Assembly (NCBI RefSeq): GCF_030936135.1
Contig: NC_082613.1
Coordinates: 2,728,001 to 2,792,000, forward strand
Length of the DNA: 64,000 nt
Source of the DNA: Gavia stellata
Taxonomy: Eukaryota; Chordata; Aves; Gaviiformes; Gaviidae
Direction of reading: 5' to 3'
Shown here: in pieces, positions 37,771 to 49,300 of the stretch
Position numbering within the stretch: the first letter of the stretch is position 1
How the letters are laid out: each line of letters begins with the position of its first letter
Notes under the pieces: generated by a model
Seen by the model: only the letters and a program-made list of their open reading frames with translations
Databases searched by the model: none
What the model was told of the DNA's origin: nothing
Made by a program: the position numbers and the translations under genes

Positions 37771-38650
37771 AGAATCACAGAATCACAGAATCACTAAGGT
37801 TGGAAGAGACCTGTAAGGTCATCAAGTCCAACCACCAACCCAACCCCACCATGCCCACTAAACCATGTCCCACAGTGCCACGTCCACACGTCCCTTGAAC
37901 ACCTCCAGTGACGGTGACTCCACCACCTCCCTGGGCAGCCTCTTCCAATGCTTCACCACTCTCTCCATAAAGAAGTTTTTCCTAATACCCAGCCTAAACC
38001 TGCCCTGGTGCAACTTGAGGCCATTTCCTCTTGTCCTATCACTTGTCACTTGGGAGAAGAGACCAACACCCACCTCACCACAACCCCCTTTCAGGCAGTC
38101 GTAGAGAGCGATGAGGTCTCCCCTCAGCCTCCTCTTCTCCAGACTGAACACCCCCAGCTCCCTCAGCCGCTCCCCATCAGACTTGTGCTCCAGACCCCTC
38201 ACCAGCTCTGTCGCCCTTCTCTGGACACGCACAGCACCTCAATGTCCTTCTCTGCGGCCTCACCATCGCCGAGTACAGGGGCACGATCCCTTCCCCACTC
38301 CTGCTGGCCACACCATTTCTGATACAGGCCAGGATGCTGTTGGCCTTCTTGGCCACGTGGGCACACTGCCGGCTCGTATTCAGCCGGATGTCGACCAACA
38401 CCCCCAGGTCCTTTTCTGCCACAACTTTCCAGCCACTCATCCCCAAGCCTGTAGCATTGCATGGGGTTGTTGTGACCCAAGTCCAGGACCCGGCACTTGG
38501 CCTTGTTGAACCTCATACAATTGGCCTCAGCCCATCGATCCAGCCTGTCCAGATCCCTCTGCAGAGCCTTCCCACCCTCCAGCAGATCAACACTCCCACC
38601 CAGCTTGGTGTCATCTGCAAACTTGCTGAGGGAGCACTCGATCCCCAAAG
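37771..38650 (-). mobile_element. 5'-truncated CR1 LINE with broken ORF2 (reverse-transcriptase C-terminus)
   Basis: This is the largest mobile element in the window. On the minus strand it encodes the CR1 ORF2 from the reverse-transcriptase active-site region ([13 protein letters not shown], from about 38630) through [32 protein letters not shown] and [16 protein letters not shown] to [20 protein letters not shown]. The 3'UTR follows, ending at 37771 with three AATCACAG-type 8-bp repeats read on the + strand. The frame shifts near 38430, and an internal loss plus an indel occurs near 38230-38280, where the HLEYCVQFWAP-like segment is missing. The copy is therefore dead. The 5' half is missing. 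The clear match at protein level suggests a moderately young insertion. Intact birds' CR1 are about 4.5 kb. Confidence 0.95.
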
Positions 38651-41600
38651 AAGATCCACAGTGTTAGACTTCATCTTTTCAGCTTTTTCCTGTCTTCACT
38701 TCATGCCCTCAAAGCTGCTGTTCCCCATGAAATTCCCATTCTCCACTCTTATCCTTTCTCTTTTTTTCTTTCCTTAACTGAAAAGTTAAGAGAAAGAGAA
38801 TAGAGCTAGGTCTAATAGGATGCTCAGCTTGATCTTCTGCTTGACTCCTAATATATTGAGTAAAAGAAAACGAATCTATGCCAAGGGAAGATGTTTGAGT
38901 TTTCAGCCAGCATTTACCCTTGCTTGTAAAGGCAGCTTTTCCCTAGCAGCAACCATTCCCTTGCACAGTTACCTGGTTTACATAGCACATGCTCACTAGG
39001 CACCTTCCTGCAGGGGCTCAGTGCCCAGCATGGCTCTGCCCTTTTGCACTATGCAGAAGTTCACGGGCTCCTGGAGAGGTAGCTGTTGTTTTCCTGGCTC
39101 TTCCTACTTGGTGAGTGAACAACACTTCAATTGCAATTTTTCTTCCTGATTAACAAAAAGAACAAAGTCATGGGTTTGTTTCTTTCTTACCTCTGCCACT
39201 GAGGAATTAGCAGCCTGGATACTTCATGGATGCTCTCTGAAACCGTACGGGTGCTGGGAAACATCTCCCTGCTGTAGGCAAAGCTGTCATCTAGCTTGTA
39301 GGCTATGTGTTACTGCAATTTGTCTGTCTCTGCTCTTCTTTTGTGCCCTGTGCTCAGCATTGCTGAACGGAGCGATAGTAAAACCCGACTGCAATGCCCT
39401 GGCAGCTCCTAGGGCAGGGCTGGAGGAGCACCCTCAGGATCTCAGCATAGCTATTTCTGACTTCCCTGTGTCTGTAATTGGGTGTAATCAGATCAATGTA
39501 CTGTGTATGTGCAAAAGGCTTTCAGCAAGGGAACCAAAATGCCAGTTAAATTTCAAGCGTCCTGTCAAACACACACATGAGAAGACCTGTCCAGACTTAC
39601 CTAGAAAGCCGTGCCTTCGTATTGAGAGTCATCCCGAAAGATTTCAGCTAACAGCATTGTCATGTGGACAGTAAGTGGTGGGTGCTCCAGGCTAACTGTC
39701 AATTTAAAGGATATATGGTACCTTCCTGGCATGATTGATCCCAATACTTTCTGGGAAGATGCTTCATCTCACAGCCTGAGCTGAAACCTCTTTTATGAGG
39801 TTAGAAGTGAGGCAGTCCCTGGAATTAAAATGCCGGAATTTAAAGGAGAGGAAAGGGTGGAAGCAACTCATTGCTGTCTTGTTGTTGCATGTGAGGGAGT
39901 GGCTGATGAACTGTGTAAAACAGCCCGTTCCTGCAGGGCAAGGTTATCTCCCTGCTGCGCTGACCCTCCGGCCTCAGCAATTCCTCTGCCAAAGACTGAG
40001 CCCGCGCACCACTTAACTGGGACACAACAGGGGAAGAATTAGGAATCCTCTTTGGCTCAGCCTGAATAAGCAGCTCAAATCTGAGTGTGGTCCTCTCTCT
40101 GAAATGCTCCAGGATTTCCGAACAAATATTCACAAGGTACAGAAATCACAGTTTCCTGCTGAATGATAATCCCAACCAACCAGGTATTAGGGTTAATAAC
40201 CCTAAAAAACTCATTCTCTCCATGCACATCTCTATAAGCACACAAAGCTTTGTTAACCCTGTTAAGACAGACCTCACAGTTTGCATAGATTCAATGAATT
40301 CCTTCTTGCTAAAGACTTTCCAGTCTCCTGTTTCCTCTGTAAAGGGGTGGAGCATTAACCTCAAACTCTGCTCTGCAGCAGATCGTGCGCAGAGATGATC
40401 CTCTTGTGAAGAAGGTCCCACATTTCTCAAGACTTTAAATCCACTCCAGACTAAGTGTGGATAGGGGTTTATTCAGACAGTGGCTGTCAAGTATTTCTGC
40501 TAATTCTTGTCATTATTATTTGTTTAAGTGTTAGATTTGAAATTTGCATCATGCTGCAAAAGTCGATTGATCGTACAGCTGTCCAGCGAGAACCAACCTG
40601 TTCCTGGTCTCCACGTGCACATCCCACCGTCCCTGTCCTGAGTATTTCTAGCTCACAGCACCTCATATTTAAAAGTATATCGATAAAAGATTTTTCTCTT
40701 CTATGTGGAGAGAGCAGATGACCTCTGTTGAAAGCTGAAAAATGTTCTTTTTGGAGTCTGTTCTTGGTCACTTGCGCTTTTAAATTTCACGAGGAAGGGA
40801 GCAGATGAACCAGTTTCCATCCATCACCTGCTGTTTTTAGTGCTGAGCTTGTGGAACAGATGAACCAATCCATCAAAGCCAGCCCTAATCTATTGCTGGT
40901 AACTGATTGAAATTTAAGGCCTGGGCTCTGACAAACCGTGGGTTAAACTGTAAGATGTTTTGCAAATACTGTTTGTGCTGGGATGTCAAAGGAGATTAGC
41001 CACAAGTGTGGTTAGCTTGTTTTAGGACCTAGTTTTAGCTATTGCTGCCTAAGTCCTCTTGAATATTAGGGCTGGGCTTTGAAGTTTTTTCCTTGCTAAA
41101 TCACAGCAAACAGATAATGGAAGCATGAGTTAAAGCCAAGACTCCGCAAAAATAAAACCTAATGTCTCATAGCAAGCGTGAGGCTGATGAATGACACCTT
41201 ATACTTCTATCAGTTCGTTCAATAACCTTTCCTAAGTGAGGGCTGGTGTGGGTTACCTCATCCAACTTTATCTAAATAAATTGTTGAGACTTCTGTTAGG
41301 GAAGAAAAGAACAAAGCAATGAGTTTACCTCTATTTTGCACCCATACCAAATAAGCTGGGTGGGTAAAATGGGCTTCCAGTGCCAAAAAAGTAACCCTGA
41401 CAGATCTTAGTCAGATTTAACAATTTTCAAGAAATGAAGTCCCCTTAAAGCGATCAGAGCACCCCAGGCTTCTGGGAAGAACAGAAACATTAGCATAACA
41501 CAGCATAGGTAATTTTTTCCTTGTCTTTCTTATGATTCATTCCCCCAAAATATGTGTTACACGGGGTTGCTTTCCGAAGTGTGTCTGAATACAGCCAGAA

Positions 41601-42899
41601 GTCAAGAATTCCTGAGCTTTTATCCTGACTTTGCCGCCTTTTTGTCTGCACGGTTTTGGGGCAAAGGTTTCACTTGGAGCAGTGGCTCGTAGCTGACTTT
41701 GTTGTCACGGGGTGTAAGCAATTGCTGCACCACGATGCCATGATTTGCTAGCAAAGGTTTATGCTTTCTTGTTGAGTCTTAAGCCTGTTTTTTATCTCTG
41801 AGGTCCGGTTAGTGTGCAATGATGTGTATTCACCATAGGGAAAGGCTAGGGATGATAGCAGGGGTTATTCTCCATAGCTGACAGGTTTTGTTAGAAGCCC
41901 TTTTCCCTGTGATCAGGCTGAAATGTTGCCGCCTTGTATCCAACAGGATGTAAGGTGGTTGAAAGGGTTGGAAGAGCCTCCCTGCTGGGGAGAGGAGGTT
42001 GTGAAGGCAGTCTGAGTGGTTGGGTGGGAAGATGCTCAGGGAGGAGGGGGCTTATGTTGTCTACATTTGAAAGAAAACCCCTGGGAAGTGCCTGCTGTGT
42101 GGGCTGTATCCCTGGAACAGAGAGGAAGACACGAACTTCCAGACCTTGGAAGATTGCTTAGTCCGTTCACCTACCCTAAGGCAAGATCAGCTCTGCTGAA
42201 ACCATCTGCTTATAGCCCTGCTCATGCAGAGCTGGTAGGGGTCAAAGCTCCTGAACAGGCACAGAAAAATACCCCAGAGTCCTGCTCAAAACCAAATTGC
42301 TTCATTTTTCTTTTCATGCAGTAATGGAGCCTGCAAGGGTCTTTATGGGTAGAACCAAAAAAGCCCATATTTTCAGAACAGGCAAAATATGTAAAATGCA
42401 TCTTCAACCTCCTGGAGAATGGAGCAGAGGGGAAAAGACAAACCCCAGTGTTCCCAACGGCATCCGGTAAATAATGCAACAAACTCCTGAAAGGAGAAAG
42501 GGGAAAAAAAAAAAAAGAGCTAGACTTTATGGAGCAAGGAGCATCTATTGCCGGCACAATTAAAGCGAGGGAACTTTGTCCTGGATGCTAATGGCTGTGG
42601 AAAAGACAAGGCAGCTAGGAGATGAACCTAAGTGGGGTGGTGGATGTGATAAGACTCTTTTGATACAACTTGAGGCAGGTAGTATCGGTGGTTTGGTTAG
42701 TTTTACACATACAGGACTTTCCACTTTTTAAAACGGAGAGAAGCAGGCGCTGCTCTCAGCCGCACCAGGAGGAATTGGTCATGGAATCCCCTGTTCCTGC
42801 CTGGCTAGATGGACGGTGCAAAACTGCAAGCAGCATTTGGTTCTGGAGGCTCCATTTCTACACATTGCAAGAAGAGAAATGCTCTTGTTGTGGGAAGAG

Positions 42900-42914
42900 T
42901 CACCAGATGGTGCT
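42900..42914 (+). promoter_or_regulatory. Weak CTCF-like / proneural E-box site
   Basis: TCACCAGATGGTGCT matches 13 of 15 positions of a common CTCF core form but has T at the usually invariant core C. The central ACCAGATGG also fits a bHLH (Atoh1/NeuroD-type) E-box. A chance match is quite possible. Confidence 0.2.
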
Positions 42915-43704
42915 CTTACACATGGTCATAGCAGGTCGGTGCCTGCAAAGGCTGTGGAAGAGGGCTGGCTTGCTACTTTGAGCAGTCCTTGGAGCAAACT
43001 GTTGTGTGCAGCAGAGGACTCAACCCTAAGATATGTCGTTCATCCATAAGATGGCTGCAAATGGTGGCACTGGATTAAACTGAGAAGTTGTCTTATCTGA
43101 CCAGATGCGTGTTCTGAGTCCACAGACAAGCTAGGTAGGTGGGATAACATATTTCACCATGGGCTGGAGGCACACGTAGCTATTTGTCGGGTTTCACTTG
43201 ACTGGTGGTGTCTCAAACTGTTACAAACCATCACTTGTAATTAATTACCTGAGCATATTTGTTAACTCCTAAGACAGTTTCTGGACATCAGATGTTCTCT
43301 TGGTACTGGTGAGCTCAGCTTTACCATGGCTGTCATAGGAATGTGTAACCAGCACTAAATAGGAATAATTCATCTAGTGTACAAGAAACAGATTTCACAC
43401 AGCTCTTGAAGAACTCTTGTCATTGACTTCTCTTCTAACAGGAAACCTGTCTGGGATGCTCCAAACCTGTTCCTGTCAGATTGGGCTTTGCAAGTATCTG
43501 CAAAGCTGATTCGCACAAACAAATGCTGGAGTCGTATTGTCTTCTTGGACTCCTGAGGAACCTCTGTAGAAGAGGTGGAGTGGACTTTGAAGCTTGGTTG
43601 CACTTCATCTGTCCCCTATCCCACTTGGTACCTTTTGAAGTTTCCTCTCACTATTCCTCATTGCTCAGGCGCTAGTGTCCCTCTCAGTGAGTGAAAATAA
43701 AAAA

Positions 43705-43795
43705 TACACATTTAAATATAAACAAATATATATGGGGTTTATATTTATATACAGAAATATACACACACACCCCCCCCATATATAAATACATGGTG
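43705..43795. repeat. AT-rich and CA/C-run low-complexity stretch
   Basis: It contains repeated ATATATAT-type steps, an (AC)5 run at 43761-43770 and a following C run to 43777. Simple low-complexity DNA. Confidence 0.8.
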
Positions 43796-46262
43796 TTTTT
43801 TAAGTCAGGCTTTAAAAAGTTTCTACTGCCTGCTTAAAAATAAAAAATCTTTAGGGAAAATGCAAACCTATAATTTCTTATGACAGTAACTTTATGTTTA
43901 TTTAACCTATTTCCTGTGCTGGCTTTCAAGTCTTATCCTGGAGAAAATGTTATGCCAATGCATTATCATTTTTTCACAACTTGGACTTTAAAAAAAATCA
44001 TCATCCAGGAGCTATTTTTTTCAGATCTTCATAAACTTTAAATAGCATTTTTCTGCCTTCATCACAGAACCAGTTAAGCACTAGCTGACTAAATGCATGA
44101 GCAGAAATATCTCATTTTGTTCAAGCGTTTAGACTCTCCTTGTCAACAAATGATTTGAGCATCTCTGCAAAGTGTACTGTCACTTTTCTGCCATCTGTCA
44201 TATGTCATTCTTTCTTCTTTATTCCCCAAGGAGAAATGTCAATCGCTGATTTATATTTCATGTTTTCCTTTACAAAGGAAAATCCTGTTAGGATACAGAT
44301 GAGTTTTGTGGCTCTTACTCAACTTCACAGAGGATATTAATTGTTCTCTTCCAGGCACTATGTAATTCCTCCCTACTAGCATATTCTGTTTGTCTTTTTT
44401 TTTTCTTTTTTTTTTAAAGAAGCCATACCTTCTGTTCCTTTTAAAGTAAAGCAAGTGTAAACAAATTTCAGCAGAAATACTAATTGTTTGTTGATACTGG
44501 TAGGATGATGCTACTGTGGAATCAAAGGACTGTGGATAAGATTAAACCAGAGAGGAGAAACATTATTATAATTACTCGAGTCTAGGACAGCCTCAGACTC
44601 ACAAGGTTTGCTTTTGGAAAAAATATTTTTAAATCACCCATGGCAAACCATTTCCAATTAGCTTTCACTTACTGTGGGGTAAGAGCTTGCATATGGGTAG
44701 ACCAGAATAGCTGACGTGTTCAGACAGAGATAGACAGAATTAAGATACCCTTTTGATTTTTAAATCTAAGGAAGAAGGGAGGGAAGAGATCTTTTTACTG
44801 CTGTGTATTTAAATTGATCCGTTTATATAGCGACGGTCCAGCTAAGACATCTGTTCTTTCATAGAAGAATAACTAGCAAAATGCTGGTTTTCTACCCATG
44901 GAAAATGATTGTTAATGTTGAACCACAGGACCTCCTGTTCAGCAGTTTTTGGCTCAAGAAACGTGGTGATGGTCTCTGACCTTCCCTTCTCCTTGGATGC
45001 TCCTGCTGAGCTTCCAATCATCTGGCTCAGAGCCTTGTGGGACGAGTAGTGACAGAGGCACCATGGTGCTAGAAGGGAAGCACCTCAGTGGGTTGTATCG
45101 GAGAGGCAGAAAGAAGCCAAATTTAGAGAAATGCTTAGAAACTTGTTTGAAACTCTCCACGCTCTTATTTCCTTGTAAATCTGTGGGCGGTGGAAGACCC
45201 TCAGATGGAGGGAATGCTTTTGCAGCAAGGGTACCTGACTGCGATAACCATGGAGGAGGAACGCAGGGCTGGTGGTGGCCAGCAGTGGACTTCCACTCTT
45301 TAAGGTGTGGGGGGAAAGTTTGGGAGCCTCCAGAAATTTTGGACACAGTCTATACTTCACTTTCAAAGGAAGTTTTATGCTTTTGACAGAAGAAAGCTTT
45401 GACACAGCGAGTAAAGAACCCAATTTGCAAATTTTAATAGTTGCCATGTGTTTATTTCTTTTCCATGTGCATTTGATCACTTCTGCTCTCAAGCTCTGGA
45501 GAGTCTTCAGCTGATGTCTAGAATTTTCACTTTAGCTTAGAAAAGATGATGGTTTCAAGATCTAATTAAAAGTAACACTCGTATTGATTTATGAAGTTTC
45601 CCAATTGCACATGGCAGTACCTGCACCAACTGCTGATGTAGAGCAAAAGGTGCTGCTCCGGCTTTGGGAAGACCCTTGGCTTGGATCAGGAGCTCTGACT
45701 GTGGTTGCGAGGTGAAACATGCAGTCAGGAGCTATTACTTACAGCCCTTACCATCTGCCTCAGATTTCTACCTTTCTTGTAAAACTCCAGTTATTATCTG
45801 TTTAAAATGCCATTAAGAGAAGCTCAGGCTCTGGGGAAGCAAACCAGTAGCTCAGGTAACCTTCAGTTGAATCTCCCATGATAGGATTCACTAGGAAAGG
45901 CTCACCCAACGCCCCGTGCCCCTCCGCTGCCCCTCTGTAAGCACTTTTCTAATAAACCAGGACTGAAACTCGAAGTGAATTTAGCAACAGGACTTTTGAG
46001 CTGAGCCTCTTCAGTAAAAAGAGGTGCAATGTTAAGCTAAATAACAGATGAATAATTTTAACAGAAAAATGTAACACATTGCCTAGAGGAGCCCTGATGA
46101 TGTCATTACCTTATTTTCCCTATGCTTGTGACAATGTGCTGCTTCCAACAAAAGCTGAAGAACTACTCAGCCCTCTGGATTCCTGTACATTACAAATTAG
46201 ATCCAGATGAAGCTGACTTTGATTTAAACACCCTTGCAGTAGGAACATTGGTGAGCTGTGCT

Positions 46263-46314
46263 TCAGCTAATTAAACTTTCAGCAGTTCACCTTTGTGAGA
46301 GCTTAATTAGCTGA
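46263..46314. promoter_or_regulatory. 12-bp inverted repeat with TAATTA cores
   Basis: TCAGCTAATTAA (46263-46274) and its exact reverse complement TTAATTAGCTGA (46303-46314) are separated by 28 bp. Each arm carries a homeodomain-type TAATTA core. The spacer contains a smaller TCAC/GTGA pair. It may be a paired homeodomain site or an RNA hairpin. Function is inferred. Confidence 0.35.
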
Positions 46315-49300
46315 GGTACTGCCTTCTCTATATTTATCTTGTGTGTCTTCCAGAGATGCATGTCAAAAGGAGGTTTGATTTGCGGGTTGTGTAACCACGA
46401 GTGTGCATAAGCTTTTCTCCTCGTCTCCCTGGAAGGATAGGTGCTGTGCAGGGGTCAATGGCTAGGTTTTTTTACATGGTGCCTGAATATTCAAGGTACC
46501 TGTATGTTTTCAGAGACACGAGTCCCATAATTTTAACCAGAGTTGCACGGTGAGATGTGTCAAATACTTTCAGGGCTGAGATTGCAGAAGCAAAGCTGTT
46601 GTATGTGCAGAGCCCCATATATCACCTCTGCTGGTATTTGGATCAGGAGCACGAAAACCAACTTGGGTAAATGATCTTTACTTCCAAATCACATCCACTC
46701 TGTTTAAAATAAATTACAAAAGCCACTGAAATCCCACCCCCTCCTTCTGTATAGCACATGCCCTGCAGCAACTTTCATTCTTGCCTGGATTTCCTGAGAT
46801 GTTAAACTTCTTCCCTCCCTCTCCTCCCTGCCTGTGTTGGTTGTTCAGTCTTTCTCACATGGGAACGCGGGTGCTGGTTTCCAGTGCAGATGGGGCAGGT
46901 ACTGCCTTTACTGGGGGCAACGTGTGATGCTGGGTGTGTGGGAGAGGGACGAATGACTTGTGTGTAGCGCCTTTTCTCCAAACCCATGTGTCAGTTCCTC
47001 CAAAATCTTAAGAGAAGCTTAAAATAGTGAGGCTTTAAAGATGATGCTGAGAAATGTTTTCATGTTTGATTTGCTTGCCATTTCTTAACCTCATTTTGAC
47101 CTTACCTGCAAATATCAGATTTACAAATTTACATTAAAATTAATATAAAAAATAGGATGTTTTTCTGGCTCCACGGTGTGTAGTTTCAAAGGAAAGGTAT
47201 TTCACAAGCAAGACTCATGAGTGTTGGGCTCAGAAAGTTTTATTCATGTGTAGCATTTTCTCAGGCAGGTATCACTAAAGACCTTCAAACCCCCACCTTT
47301 GTAGCCCAGACTAAACCCCAGCAACTCAGTTTTACCCTCTCCTTTCTAATGGTTTCAGGGCCCATATCCCAAACATGTGAGCATCATTAAGTCTGCAGCA
47401 GCTGTGACTGTGCAATGCGTATCACTGTTTGACTTGCACACTCTGGCTCCAGAAACTTTTCCCTCCTCCTGAGAGATTGATATGACCAGTGGCTTCCCTG
47501 AGCCTGCACAGAATGCCACACGCAGCCCAGGGTGCAAATAACACCTTGATTCCTCAATGTATCTCCAAACTGTTGTAGAAATAGCAGCTAAACCACTGTT
47601 TCTATTAAGGTCAGGTTACCTCTCATATATATCCCAAGAGAAGTCATTGTCCTTCCCTGTAAATTTTAAAAAATTTGTAAAAATCATATAACTGCCATAG
47701 CACACTGCAATTCTGGAAAAGAATTGCTTTAAAAGCACATATATCACTGCCTTCCCCCCAAAACTACCAGTCCTCTTGGAGAATACCTGTGAACAGTGCC
47801 TAATAGGGCAATAAATATTCAGCAGGGCTTTGGTGGATGGCTTTGGAGGACTTCTAATTACCTCTAATTAGGCTTACAAAGCCTCCCTTGTGCACATGTA
47901 ACTAATTCAGACTTTTCTGGTTGTCATTTTTTTCCTCCCCTAAAGGCCAGCTCCCAGCTCTGTTCACACGTGGCATCATTCATACGCAGCATCCTCTGCC
48001 AGGGGAACAGATCTGGGGAAGGAAGGTGGTAAATTAAAATGGGGGCCTGAGGGAAAGAGACTGTCCTGCCGGAGGTGGGGGACGGGTGCCAAATGTGGGA
48101 AATGCAGGGAAATCAAGATGCTTCCCAGCAGTGTAGGCTGGGAGGAGAGTGTGGCTGGCACCATCTGGGTGCAGACCACAGCCTAAAACTGTGGATCCTC
48201 GTGGAAATCATTGCCTTGCTTGGCATGGGGTCTTATCTTGCCAGGAATTAAGTGCCCCAGGATTGATGCTGGCCACTTTCTGATTTTTGGATTGTGATAT
48301 GGTAGCAGCAGCATCCCAGCTCCCCCAGGAGATGCTGTCAGCCCTGGCTCTCCCAAGCACAGGCTCTCAGTAAGCCCCCGTGCCTTGGAGGACATGTCTC
48401 TGGGACTGTCTGTGCTCAGCACATGATTCTCTTTTTCTGATTTATACAGCACTTGGAAGTCTTTGCGCTGGAAAATGTTGCTCTGTATGGCAACTTGGCT
48501 TTTTTAGAGGTGAACAGTTCCCCTGCATGTGGCACCTCCCTATCCAAGGAAGGGCTAAAGTCAGAGTCAAGCATTGAGATGAGCCTTATTACGAAAGTCC
48601 ATGGGTGGCTGTGTCACCCTGAGCACAGACCCCATGGGTAAGGGTCATTCCCTTGCTCCCAACTCCAAGCCATCTCCAGGCAGCACCTGACCCAGAAATA
48701 CCCCTTTCCTTCGCAGGGTGACATTGGAAACACTCCCTACGGAGCACTGTTCCCCAAACGCTATGGCCCAACCAGCATCCCAGCTTTTCTGGGCACCAGC
48801 CCTTGGCAGCATTTCCTCACCACATCCACCACCAAACATGGGGCATTTCCCTGTTCCTTCGTTTGGCTTTCACGCAGGGCAGTTAGTCTCTCCATGGCTT
48901 CAATGTGCTGCAATTAGTCAAGCCCCAGCACAGTAGTGGGAATGTTACCTGTCACTACATGATTAACGAATGTCTGACAGCCTTGGGGGAAAAAACAACT
49001 AAAAAACCATCGAATGGTCTGATAATGGAACCAGTGCCTGGAGCCTGGAGGCACCCAGCAAAGCTCCCGCTGTCCCAGGGTCAGGTCATGCATCTTGCTC
49101 TGATGGGCCAGCGTGGCTGCTGGGCACAGCAGGGGTGGGATTCTGTGTGTCTTTGAGCCTTCGCTGCCTTTCTGAGTTAAAGCTGATTTCTACAGTAGTC
49201 ATTTTTCTCCCTGAATTCCCCTATCTTTTACATCACTGAATTTTACTTTAAAAGCTGTTTTTAAAAGGACTCAGGCTGGGAGCTTACAAAGGAGTTAGAG

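Larger units (their letters stand above)
38651..46100. other. Noncoding intergenic DNA
   Basis: No gene is supported. It contains a low-complexity AT/CA/C-run stretch at 43705-43795, a T-rich run at 44395-44418 and an E-box/CTCF-like site at 42900-42914. Short open frames such as 38334-38777 overlap the antisense of the CR1 and are not genes. Confidence 0.6.
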
